Assembly: GCA_027405735.1 (NCBI GenBank)
Contig: JAPEHQ010000003.1
Coordinates: forward strand, 3,162,001 to 3,226,000
Direction: 5' to 3'
Source: Mucor racemosus
Lineage: Eukaryota > Mucoromycota > Mucoromycetes > Mucorales > Mucoraceae
Length of the DNA stretch: 64,000 nt
Part shown: piece after piece, positions 1-11,175 of the stretch
Numbering within the stretch: position 1 is the stretch's first letter
Layout: each line of letters starts with the position of its first letter
Program-made: the position numbers and the translations under genes
Notes under the pieces: generated by a model
Told to the model about the DNA's origin: nothing
The model's input: only the letters and a program-made list of their open reading frames with translations
The model's database searches: none

Positions 1-2538
1 CGAGTTATCCGTAAACGTCAATCAGGATCTTCAGATACTCTTTCTCGTCGCACTTCGTCATCTTCTTCTGTACGTCGTAGCAATTATTCTACAACTACAT
101 CTTCCGTCTTTTTAGATGACGACAATACATCTTATACAACAGATACTAGCACAGGATCTTCCACTTCCTCATTTTTGGAACAAGATATGGAACTGCATCG
201 TAAAAGATATGAAGCTAAGTTACGTCGCCTTTCTCGTCGCATGTCGTATTCTCCACAACAGCCTATTGACTTTACACCACAAGAACGTATTGCAGCACAA
301 AAAGTAGCCGATCATTGGAAACGTCAGCGTAACGTTGCAATGGCTCAAGTCATGCTCACCCACGATGTTTATGTTCGTCAAGCCAATACTTTAGCCAACA
401 AGGCCAACAAAAACGTCTTTTATCAGTACGCTGTTGTACACGATGATGTTTCTGCGCAAGCCATGTCGCACAATGATATAGATTTACTCAAGGCTGCCAA
501 ACCGTGCATGGCTGTGCAAGTAGTTGATAAAAAGCATGGTTCTATCTATGTCTGGTCTATTGAAAAGTTTATGGCTCGTCTTAGATATTTAACAGCTGCT
601 TCTTACAGCGATGATGCCAAAAAGTATATTAAGGGAGACGATGTGTTTTATGATGTCCCTGAATTGACACTTGTTGGCCTTGCTAAAGTTTCCTTGCGTA
701 ACTTGGCAACACAAGTGCCTGTCGAAAGCACCTTATCTGTTCATTGTCGTAGCACAGGTCGATTGATGGGACATCTCAATGTCTTGATTTCACCTATCGC
801 TCGTTCAGTTCGTCATCCCTACCAGCAAGATGCAATCATGGAAGATGAAAACCCTCGCAAGCTGTTACACGTTGGCCAACAATTAGTATTTGAAATCGTT
901 GTATTGGAATTGATCGGATTAGATCCTAAACAATTCTCTCGAGTACATGCTCAGTTTAGATTATCAACCTTTGGTGATCATTTAGATGGTATATTTGCTG
1001 CTGACACTACAAATGTTACTAAAGAACCTATTCAATTCAACTATCATCAAACCTTGTCAATGGCTATCACTGAAGAAATGTTGCAAATTATTGAGACTCA
1101 AGACATTTCGTTTGAAGTATATGGTAAACCCTGTCAAGATTATTTACAAAAATTGATTGTAAAAGAAGAAGATGATAAGTCCCAACAAATGATACCTTCT
1201 AAATCATCAGAAGATGTTATTGCACATATTCAAATATGTGAAATTACCCCTGAAGGTGATTATAAACCAGTGCCTGTAGAGTCAGTTCACGCATCTACTG
1301 GTGAAATGCTTGGTCAACATGACACATTTTCTTTACAACAAGGTCAACAACGCCGAGTAGTTCTATCGCTCTCAAGTACAGCAGCATTAGACAAAATTGT
1401 AGACTTGCGTATTGGCCATATCCGACTTGTCGACAGTAAACATCGTATTATTGATTCACCTAATGCCAGTAATGCTGATATTCCTTTAAATATAATTTCA
1501 AATACTAATGTCGATAACAAATGTATTGTTCATTGCGCCTGGGATAGCTCCTTACATGATACTCGTTTGTTAAACGCCGTTACATCCAACTCACAAAAAG
1601 TCGCATTGACAATCACTTGGGCTGTCCGTTGCCCTGACTCCATCTTACGTTTCGAAAAGGACATTTTTGTTCACATTAAAGATCAGCAAAAAGCTGCCAA
1701 CATCAAGAAAAAGACACCCAACAAACGCTCTTCAGTTATTCTCAACTTTTTCAATAAATCAGCACCTATCAAGAACCAAATTACAAGCTTGTTTGTAGTA
1801 CATTACAAACCTGACTTGTGCGGAGGTCTGGATTTACCACTGGTAGCAACACCAGCCCGAGTATTATGTCAACAGCAACGTCAAGATATGCAACGCAGAG
1901 AACAAGTTGATGCGCTCAGATATACTCTCTTTTTAACAGAGCAATTAGACCGTTTGTGTGGTACTACAATTGCTCCTAAATCGGCTTCTGTCAATGTCCA
2001 AGATGTTTTAGATCTGTGGACTAAAAACGACAAAAAGAAGATAAGCAATGAGCAAATTCCTTCACAAGATGCATTAATTAAACCAACTGTGCGTCGCTGG
2101 ATACCTCAAGTTCATCAAGTTCTTATACCTGTACTCGAGGAGCATATCAAGAAAGGATATTTGATGCGTAAAAACGATTCTAGCAATAGTGAAGCCTGGG
2201 ATAAATATTGGTGTGTTTTGACAGGGTAAGTTTTTTTTTTAAAAGAAATTATTGATATTCATGTTAATAATGCTTGTAAATTAGACAATATTTATTCTTA
2301 TATCTTGATCAATCCGAAATCAATGAAATTGATATCCTCAACGTTAAAAGTGTGCAAAAAGACGACAATAAACTTGATGCTATGGTAAGTTGAGCAGCCT
2401 TGAAATTGTATTTACCGTGTACTCATTTTGAATTAGAAATCCAAAACTTTTTTTACAATTGATACCCTTTATGATTCACATACCTTCCAAGCACCCGATA
2501 ATTCAACAATGAACGAGTGGCTTACTATGCTAGGATAA
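1..2538 (+). CDS. Kinesin-3 (UNC104/KIF1-like) motor, C-terminal part
   Basis: The gene is open at the window start; exons are 1-2225, 2285-2384 and 2437-2538, giving 808 residues and a stop, with both introns GTAAGT...TAG and phases that agree. The motor and FHA parts must lie upstream. What is visible is a Ser/Arg-rich linker (about residues 1-60), a basic helix, then the kinesin-3 tail: a KIF1B-like segment (EKFMARLRYL and the following block around residues 180-250), a long DUF3694-type beta-rich region, and a C-terminal PH domain. The PH domain begins at about KKGYLMRK, has YWCVLTG spanning intron 1 and ends with EWLTMLG at the very C-terminus. In fungi this family carries early endosomes and vesicles along microtubules, and the PH domain binds membrane phosphoinositides. 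Family assignment comes from domain order and pattern; only the missing head prevents a firmer call. Confidence 0.85.
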
Positions 2539-3585
2539 CCTTTGTATGATTATTTTCTTATTTATGAAAACAATTTTTTTTCTCTTCTTTTGTACCAACA
2601 ACAATTTATATATCTATGAATACAATTTAGCTTTGTATGTATGCTGTAACATTATTATATCTAACCGAACCTACTGTTTATCTCTTATTCCTCAAAATGT
2701 ATACCTTTTTTATATACTTTAACTTATACTTCCCCCCCTTATCATGCCACTCATTTATCTCTTTTAATTATGTTTGCAATGAATAAAGCTTGTTTGTATC
2801 ATTATTTATTAACATCTAGTTTTGTGTTTAGGTTCTTTTTTTCCAAATTTAATAATGATTTTTGATAGTTTATCAACAGAAATTATCTGTTTTTCTTGAA
2901 ACAGAAAATACAGCCATAGACAACAAACAGTTTGAAAATAGTTTACTATACGTTTTATGTTGTATTTTTGTTTGGTTGCTTGGAATAAACTCTTTAAAAT
3001 AGGATGGAATGGAAATCAACATTATTACACCATAAACCATTGCTATTGGCTGGAATGATAACCTTCAATTGAATTCTACACTGAAATAATAATAATAATA
3101 ATAATAAAAACAATTAAATAATCAATAATACCATTTAAATTAAACCAGAACAAAAGTACAACACCAATGGCAACATGTAAAATAGTATGAACACATTTAT
3201 AAATTTGAAAATCTGCTAGTAGTATATTTCAGGAAAATCCTTTAGAAATGCCAAAATCAATAAAACTCGAGTAAAAAAGTGCAGTTTCGCTGATTAATAT
3301 AATATGTACAGTATTTGCTCTAAGGGCCTACAATTTGTAAATCAAGAAGCTTTTCATGTAATAACAGCTAAAATTTAATGTAGTTGATGACGAAATTTCA
3401 CCAATATACCTGTTTCAAGCATGATTATACATGGCGATCGATGAGGGAGCCTATAAACGACAACGTATCTATTTTTTAGCCAGAGAGCATGGACTCTAGT
3501 CGCAGTCAATGCTAAAAGCCTTCTTTTTCTATCTATTATTTTCTGAGAGAGAGCCTTGTTTCAAGTTGATAGTATATAATTAGCA
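2539..3585. other. Intergenic, kinesin to F-box gene
   Basis: No gene seen. An AATAAA-type signal at about 2781-2787 could serve kinesin mRNA 3' processing. A short (AAT)n microsatellite lies at about 3085-3106. A TATATAA-like stretch just before 3586 lies too close to the next ATG to be a clear TATA box. Confidence 0.5.
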
Positions 3586-5007
3586 ATGCACATCCTAGAA
3601 CTACCCGCAGAGATTATAGATAGAATACTTGATTTTCTACCTCGTCAATCTAAACAGAAATGCTTACAAGTCAATAGAGCCTTAAGTAGTAGAACTTTGT
3701 TGGGGATTAACAGCTGTATAGAACTTGAAGACAACGCTGATGTTATGAAATTGTACAGAGAGATTTTCCGTGAACCAGTAGTTGTGCAAAGCAGTGATAT
3801 TCGATGTTTATCATTAGCTACAGGAAGACACAGTAATCGCTACATTGTCGAACGAGATATTCTCATACGCATCTTAAATGCATGCACACATTTACAAACA
3901 ATCCAATTAATGTATGACAGCAATCAATTATTGGAGTACATGTATCATTCTAGAAGCGCTTTAAACATTAAATCAGTAAAGACAATATATATACCATTTA
4001 ATGGGCCTAATACAGTTATCAGAGACATTGATTTCTTGGCAACCTATCATTATGCTAATAAGGTACCCCAATTATCCTTACATGTAAGCAAAAACACTTT
4101 TAGCGGTCTTTACAGCCATAAAGATCTATATATTTATTTGGGTCACTTTGCTATCTTGAAAGTCTTATCATTACACTTTGATAATGTTGAAATAGTTTTA
4201 CATGACATATTATCTGCCTGCCCTTCTTTACAAAAATTGGAATTGACCAACAGTAGATCGAGTTCAACTACTTCTAAATTGCAATTATTCGAAAGTTCTT
4301 CAAAAAATGCAACCACTATCAAATCCCAACTCAAAGATTTGTGTATCGATTCCATTTTTATAAACCAAGATTTATTAACATACTTGAGTGATAATATAGA
4401 AAATTTACACAATTTGACACTTAGCGGCTCTCAATCTTTCAATCACCAACACCTTTTGAATGCCTTGAACAGTTTCAACAACAAGAACACTGCAAATTTT
4501 ACCAGATTACCAATTAAAAGTATTGGGTTTGAACATCGCTTTCTCCTTCATAAAGATTTAATTCGACGTATTGAATCATGGTTCCCCACTTTGAAAAGAG
4601 TAGACTTTACAGATTGTAATTTCAGCGGAATGATGACTAACGACCACAATATTATGATAAACTTTACTGGATTGAATTTAGAATACCTCACAATAAATCT
4701 TCAAGACATATATGAAAGCTACACTGGCAGTTCAATCAAGACCTCTTTAGAAGTAATGGATAATAATTCAAGCAAATCTGAGGAAAGTATGTGTTTTCAA
4801 CGAACTGCTAAATGGAAACCGGAAAATATGTTTATCGCCAAACCTTCCAAATCATACCTGAGTAATAAAGCACGAGCGAAAAGAATTGGTTCTAATCACA
4901 TTTGTGTGATAACTGTTAAGGTCAAATCAATTAGGGATATTCATTTATACTGCTATAGTCCACACGGTCGTCAATCATTTAGTCAAATAATCAGTTTCGA
5001 TGTTTAA
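3586..5007 (+). CDS. F-box / leucine-rich-repeat protein
   Basis: Intronless 473-residue ORF. The first 40 residues form an F-box: LPAEIIDRILDFLP followed by a KCLQVNRAL helix. This domain binds Skp1 in SCF ubiquitin ligases. The rest is made of irregular leucine-rich repeats (for example LQKLELTNS, LHNLTLSGS, LEYLTINLQD), which would form the substrate-binding arc. Mucoralean genomes hold large families of such F-box-LRR proteins and the substrate cannot be read from sequence. The ATG chosen is the first in frame and sits directly before the F-box. The F-box call is fairly sure; the LRR part is inferred from spacing of Leu/Ile positions. Confidence 0.8.
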   Translation: MHILELPAEIIDRILDFLPRQSKQKCLQVNRALSSRTLLGINSCIELEDNADVMKLYREIFREPVVVQSSDIRCLSLATGRHSNRYIVERDILIRILNACTHLQTIQLMYDSNQLLEYMYHSRSALNIKSVKTIYIPFNGPNTVIRDIDFLATYHYANKVPQLSLHVSKNTFSGLYSHKDLYIYLGHFAILKVLSLHFDNVEIVLHDILSACPSLQKLELTNSRSSSTTSKLQLFESSSKNATTIKSQLKDLCIDSIFINQDLLTYLSDNIENLHNLTLSGSQSFNHQHLLNALNSFNNKNTANFTRLPIKSIGFEHRFLLHKDLIRRIESWFPTLKRVDFTDCNFSGMMTNDHNIMINFTGLNLEYLTINLQDIYESYTGSSIKTSLEVMDNNSSKSEESMCFQRTAKWKPENMFIAKPSKSYLSNKARAKRIGSNHICVITVKVKSIRDIHLYCYSPHGRQSFSQIISFDV

Positions 5008-5249
5008 TATTCGTAATGTTGAATTACATTGAAAACAGTTCGTTTCGTACGATATGATATCATAACAATCAAATAAAGTATAGCGTATACTACTATTTGG
5101 ATATATCCAATACTTTCTTAGTTTTTATGTGTGATTTATAAACTTGTTTAAGCTGATGAAATCAGAAGATTTTAAGTTCCGTATCTGTTATTGTTTACTT
5201 TTTTGGATTTGACATGATCCGGTTTAAGAATGATACATCAACATCATTG

Positions 5250-6880
5250 CAGCTTCTTGAAAAAATTCTCAAGTATTATAAAATCTCTTATTTTTAAGAC
5301 CTACAAGGCTTATAAGCGGAATATTAATTTAGAAAATTATTTTTGTCCAGATCATCAATTTTGACATTTTTTAAATTTTTTTTTCTGATTTTGCAAATCT
5401 AGAGTTAATTACAATACCAATTATTAAAACAAAAAATATACACATGTACCAAATTTAGTGCTCTATTTGCTTAATAAAAAATAACAAACATTTTTATTGC
5501 AAAATATTACATGAAAATCCTTTAACCAAAAAACTGTTTTTGGGCCAAAAATGCTAAGTTTTGTTACTTAACCTTTAATATTAAGCTTTTATAAAATGTG
5601 TATTAGCTATAGCTATAATTTTCTCTCACATTGTAGTATATTTAAACTTTGATTTTGGTATCAAAATTTGATTTTTCTGTTTTTTGATCAAAATCATGAG
5701 TGTTGGTAAGGATAAAATGGGTTCCGAAAATGTCCGCTACAAAAACTGAATTTTCAGACCGTACGTGGTTAAATATAAAAAAAGTTAAAAAAAAGAAACG
5801 CTTTTTTATTTAAAACTTAGATATACGATATATCATAGTAGTATAAGAGACTTAGCCGTTCGATCTTGCTATGCTCAATTACGGCGTCACTCTACGAACA
5901 CGCTTTTGCAATTTTTTAATGAATGTATAACATGACAAACAATTTTTCTGGTAGAAACTGCATGTTTCTATGATAACAGATATTGCCTATTTTGTTTGGT
6001 TTATAATTCATACGCTGTAATGCTACTTTTACATTGGCTGAAATGAGCAATTTAACAGGGTTTTAATTGCGCTAAATAATGTAAAGCCTTGAAAATCCTT
6101 TTCTACGTGTTTTTCTCTCTTTTTATTTTCATATTCCAAGGATATATTCACCGTTTGATATGGCATATCAGACAATTAAGCTGGTATTCTTTCCTTTTAT
6201 CTGATTACGCATGCTAATGTAAGGGATAATGATATGCTTATGGGCAATTCTACTGTTATGCACACATGGGATTAATGTTATTTCACGGACAGAATCTATA
6301 ATTCTGCACATACAGGCTTAGTGTTGTCCTCGTGTGCAGTTTCGTTTGTTGTGCCCATGTGCATATTGTTATCTTTTTAGCTGTCGAATAATGTTTTCAG
6401 GTTTGATAAATAACACTTAAAAAAGAATACGATTAAAAGAGAATGAGTAATGAATCAATTCTTCAACTGTATAATGATAAAAACAAGATATCGTTTATTT
6501 AAATATAAAAGTATGGCCTTTTTTATATTGATTTGATATTAAGATCCTGAGATGTAATTTAAGGCACCATTGAACCATTAGATCTGTTTGATAGTAATCT
6601 ATGAATTGAAATGAATCAATCAGAATTTAACCGTTCTTGCACAGCTTGTGAGTTGCCTTCTTTCAATGCTGCACTAAGTGTGCTTGTATGTTGATTTGAT
6701 AGCTACTTGATTGATTAACCGCTGGGATGAAATAATACCGTGTCATAATTGAAATCCAAGCGTTGTTTTTGCTAATTACTGGAATAACTTAGTACGCTAG
6801 GAGTTTCTTATATCCAATATCAAGCTTTTGCACTCTAATACATGTCGTAGTCAATAGATTGTAAGATGTATTGATACTGT
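5250..6880 (+). repeat. Composite repeat, shortened copy (blocks A-B-C)
   Basis: Block A (about 5253-6230) matches 8240-9240 and 60893-61890 nearly base for base. It passes directly into a short B block (about 6235-6385, rich in TGTGCA and GCCCA words; also at 10330-10610, 36780-37140 and 62510-62800) and then into C (about 6395-6880; also at 13810-14640, 58010-58330 and inverted at 37500-38345). Compared with the fuller copy at 7.7-14.6 kb, several kilobases between A and C are missing. No coding capacity was found. Confidence 0.75.
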
Positions 6881-6985
6881 AGAAGATGATAACATATGAT
6901 ACTAGGTGGAATACAACAATTTTGATGGATAGAATTTACAAGACCAAGATATTGTATTTTTTGCCTCAGAATTTTTAAAAGGGTT

Positions 6986-7709
6986 TGCAGTGGAATTACA
7001 TACTAAAAACGCTTGATAAAAATAAAACAACCTAAATTCCAAGTGTCGCTCATAAAATATGATGCCACTTGAAATGTGAACAACAGTAATAAGCAAACGC
7101 TTCAATTGAACACAATAACAAACGCATGCTAAAAATATGAAATACCTTTTTTGAACCATACATGTCGTGTAGATCATAGCACCCTTGATCACGGCGCAAT
7201 CAATTACACAAATGACATATATCAAAACAGGATTCTATCCAAATCAATAATGATAATAAACAAAGATATCAATTTAGTCAACTACTCATTTATATCGAAG
7301 TTGCACTATCAATATAAATAAGTTTCAAGCATATAAAAACTACCCCTTAAAAATCAAGGTTACATAAAATAGATATAACAGGAATAAACAAAACAACCAT
7401 TTCCCAAAAGGTCGATATTGTCACACTTGACATACAATCCCTTATGGTCAATGCTCTACACAATTTACCCCTTAAAATATCAAATCAATAACAATGTACT
7501 CAAAACTGGAAGATTACTAAATATACATCCATTCAAGTCTGATGCTACCCAAGTTCTCCAAATCACTATAAATACTCTCATACTTTTCAATTATTTTAAC
7601 TCTTCAGAAATCTTTTGTAATAAAAACTTTAGCTGATTATAATTGTATTTCTACTGCTTTTATTTTTATATTTTTTATATTTTAGTAAATAACTTTGTCA
7701 TTTACTGCA
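6986..7709 (+). mobile_element. Solo LTR, copy 1
   Basis: A 724-bp unit that begins TGCAGT and ends ACTGCA, so it has the TG...CA ends of a retroelement long terminal repeat. It is flanked by a perfect 5-bp target duplication GGGTT at 6981-6985 and 7710-7714. Close copies lie at 14820-15547 (inverted) and 38686-39422 with different duplications. The unoccupied target is visible at about 60350-60365, where the same flanks join without the insert. No gag or pol lies beside it, so it is a solo LTR left after recombination. A CATATAAAAAC stretch near 7333 could be its promoter TATA; transcription direction is not proven. A 72-codon frame (7418-7636) recurs in all copies but shows no known domain. 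Confidence 0.8.
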
Positions 7710-7886
7710 GGGTTTAAAAGCATACTTTATCAAACTTAGATGTTGAATACTCACCATATGCAATTAGTATCATCTTGTGTTTTATTTAATTGCTGTATTA
7801 TTAAAAATTAAGCTTTTCATAGCTCCTTATAATAACAATGACAATGGGATGTTTCTGATTTTAGATTGGCATTTATCATAAGGCGG

Positions 7887-8094
7887 GCTGATTATATGTT
7901 TGATACTACTGTAGATGGAACCAGTCAATTTAATTTATGGAATTTGAATGTAAATACCGAGGAACCATTGTAAGTACTTAAGCTAATTCTGATAAAGCAT
8001 TGTTGATGAATAAGTTGGCTTGGGACAAAAGGGTAAAAAGGTGGCAATAGGTTCCAGTGATGGCCATGTTTATGTTTATGATATTGAAGAGGAG
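7887..8094 (+). pseudogene. Captured dynein intermediate chain WD40 fragment, copy 1
   Basis: 7887-7969 translates to a WD40 blade with core DGTSQFNLWNLN followed by VNTEEP, then a GTAAGT donor. After an intron-like gap, about 8012-8094 reads NKLAWDK and, after a one-base frameshift, KKVAIGSSDGHVYVYDIEEE, again followed by a GTAAGA donor. This order (VDGT-LWNLN-D-E-P, then LN-W-G-AIGSSDG-VYVYD) is typical of cytoplasmic dynein intermediate chains. Only about 50 codons are present and the frame is broken, so it is a gene fragment carried inside the composite repeat. The second copy is at 60537-60747. Confidence 0.7.
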
Positions 8095-11094
8095 GTAAGA
8101 CTAAAACTTAATGCAAATCATCTCTAGCACAATAATTATGAAATAAGACTATATTATCATCAAATAAACTACCACACAATATTAACATGTAAAAAGATTT
8201 ACAGTAACAAGCTTGAATCAAGTGGGTACAGCATCGTAAATTCTTGAAAAAGTTCTCAAGTATTATAAAATCTCTTATTTTTAAGACTTACAAAGCTTAT
8301 AAGCGGAATATTAATTTAGAAAATTATTTTTGTCCAGATCATCAATTTTGACATTTTTTAAATTTTTTTTTTTGCTTTTGCAAATTTAGAGTTAATTATA
8401 CTACCAGTTATAAAAACAAAAAATATACTCATATACAGAATTTAGCGCTCTATTGGCTCAATAAAAAATAACAAACATTTTTATTGCAAAATATTATATG
8501 AAAATCCTTTAATCAAAAATCCGTTTTTGGGGCAAAAGTACAAAGTTTTATTACTTAACATTTAATATTAAGCTTTTATCAAATGCATATTAGCTATGCC
8601 TACAATTTTCTCTCATACTGTAGTATATTTAAACGTTGATTTTGGTATCAAAAATTGATTTTTCTATTTTTTGATCAAAATCATGAGTGTTGGTAAGGGC
8701 AAAATGATCCCCGAAAATGTCCGCTACAAAAACTGAATTTTCAGACCGTACGTGGTTAAATATAAAAAAAGTTAAAAAAAAGAAACGCTTTTTTATTTAA
8801 AACTTAGATATACCATAGTATAAGACACTTAGCCGTTCAATCTTGCTATGCTCAATTACGGCGTCGCTCTACGGGCTCGTTTTTGCAATTTTTTAATGAA
8901 TATATGATATGACAGACAGTTTCTCTAGTAGAAAATTTCATGTTTCTATTATAGTAACAGATATTGCCTCTTTTGCTTAGTTTATAGATCAGGCGCTGTA
9001 TTACTGCTTTTACATTGGCTGAAATGTGCAATTTAGCAGGGTTTTTGAATGCGCTAAATAATGCAAAGCCTTGAAAATTCTTTTTCAAGTGTGTTGTTTA
9101 TCTCGTTTTGTTTTCATATTCCAAGGATGATATGTTGTTCACCGTTTGATAAGGCATATCAGACTATCAACAAGCTGATATTCTTTTATTGTATCTGAAT
9201 ACGCATTCTAATATAAAAGGAATAATATTTTTAATATTAGGTAGCAGTCGTTATATTAAAGACTGATATTTTCATTTAACCGCATTTTAGGATCAAATAT
9301 CATTATTTACTATCGTATTGTTGGATGTATTTCTTGATTACCAAATCAAATCGAAGGCAATAATATTTATATCTACTCAATGAAAAGCTAGAACTGGCTA
9401 CAAACCCACGAAATATTCCAGAAAAGTGATAAAATTTCAAATGATATAGAAACAAAAAAAAGAATAGTCTAATATTTTATCTAATAACAATAGTTTTGAT
9501 CGTAGCTACTGTATACTTGAAAACAAATCTTTCTACAGCTGACAATCGTAAACTAAAATAGTAAGCTTAAAGAAGGTTAATTTGTTTAAGTTTTATGAGT
9601 TATAAAGTGACACCTATAATCTTAGATTCGGCTTGTATATAAATTTAAGCAGTAAGTGCTATTTAAGTTTATGCTCGAGCAAAAACCATTGTTGCTGTAA
9701 ACATTATAGCTACATTTAAACATATTTACAAATGATGATAATCGTAAATATATTGGTTCTTGCATGTATTATTGCTCTACATCAACAATGCATTGAATTG
9801 TATTTGTGGAACAGACAGAGCTATTCACGGAAAAAAGTATAAAAAAACAATAGGAATTTGACTAGATAACATTAGGGTTTTATTATCAAGTTAAATTCTA
9901 CTTGAGGACTTTTGTAATAAATAAATGTCCTCTTTATATAGTTTTCATCAGAGAGATTAGGTAAGCATTCCTAGGTCCATACATAGCCAATAACACCCCT
10001 TGTCAGACATAAATCTTGATAGTAACCAATCGGTGTATTCATAGAATTCATGGGTCCTTGATCATAATGGTGTGATTAAATCCACAGTATGTTGATTGGC
10101 CTTTAACTATAAGTTGCTAGGATAGAAGCTTGGTAGAAAATTTATATTAGTATAAATCAGCATATATCATTTAGTAGTGAAATGTCTATTCATGTCAGCT
10201 ATACTTTAATTGAGAATCAGATGAAATGGAGATCAATATAGTGGATAAATGTGTACATATTCCACAGTATTGTCTATAATCTATACTAAATAAATCAAAT
10301 GTAATTTAAACCCCCATTCCAGTAAGAAAATGCAATGGAACTTTGAGAACGGCACGATGCTCAGTGTACAAGCCAATTTGTGCCCATACAATCAGCTCAT
10401 TATGCTCATGGCCAGATTTTATTACTATGCACAAATAGGGATAATGATATGCTTATGGGCAATTATACTACTGTATTATGCACATATAGGATTAATGTCA
10501 TGCACATGGACAGAATCTATAATTCTGCACATGCAGGCTTAGCGTTGTGCTCGTGTGCAGTTTCTTTTGTTGAGCCCATGTGCATACTGTTATCTTTTTA
10601 ACCATATTCACTGGACACAAAAGCTCAGGCTATAGTGTGCAGCCCACCTGGGCACAACGGAATCATCTTGTGGAGCACAGATCGGCCGTAGTGAACGATG
10701 TTATTCGCTGAGCTCTTTTTAAGTCTTTCTGAAAAATGACTAAAGGTATTCCATTATGTATGATGCCCTTATGTTGCAATTAGTAATACTCTATTTGTTA
10801 CTGCTAACTGGATGAAAACCAAAATTAAAATATGCAGGCAGCAATAGGCCTACAATCCAGTTTACATTATTAAATTATTGCGCGCAGAATGTGTCTCTCG
10901 TGTGCTTGTGAAATAAGATATTCATAAAGAAAATGGATTTCCGAAATAGCACTAAAAATACTGGAGTAGAGAAAAGAAGAAAACAATTGGTAGTCTTTTG
11001 AAAGCTGTGCGTAGAAAGGTAAAACGAAAAAAAAAGGCGAGGGGGTGATTAGCTGCGCTTCTAGCCCGGCAATCACAAGTTCCGAAGAAAATCT

Positions 11095-11175
11095 GCTTAC
11101 ACGAGTTTCGAACCCACAACCTCTCCGTTTTAACTAGCTGTAAAGCGCATAAGTCTAGCAATTAGGACAAACGTC
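11095..11175 (-). repeat. tRNA-like (Pol III promoter-like) segment in repeat block F
   Basis: On the minus strand, 11115-11103 reads GGGTTCGAAACTC, a near-perfect B box. About 40 bases upstream (11166-11152) CCTAATTGCTAGACT is a weak A-box-like stretch with D-arm character. The same segment is kept at 63190-63272. It cannot be folded into a standard functional tRNA by eye, so it is more likely an old tRNA-derived SINE head embedded in the composite repeat than a tRNA gene. No target duplication was found around it. Confidence 0.4.

Noticed and set aside
7418..7636. Conserved 72-codon protein in the LTR (also 14894-15112 and 39132-39347)
   Set aside because: It recurs because the LTR recurs; no domain, and the identity is not focused on codon positions.
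6986..7709. TIR DNA transposon (TGCAGT/ACTGCA ends)
   Set aside because: Inverted similarity stops after about six bases; TG...CA ends with variable 5-bp duplications fit an LTR better.
10330..10601. Two overlapping small ORFs in block B
   Set aside because: Cys/Met/Ile-rich chance frames created by TGTGCA-type words; not kept in frame in the other copies.
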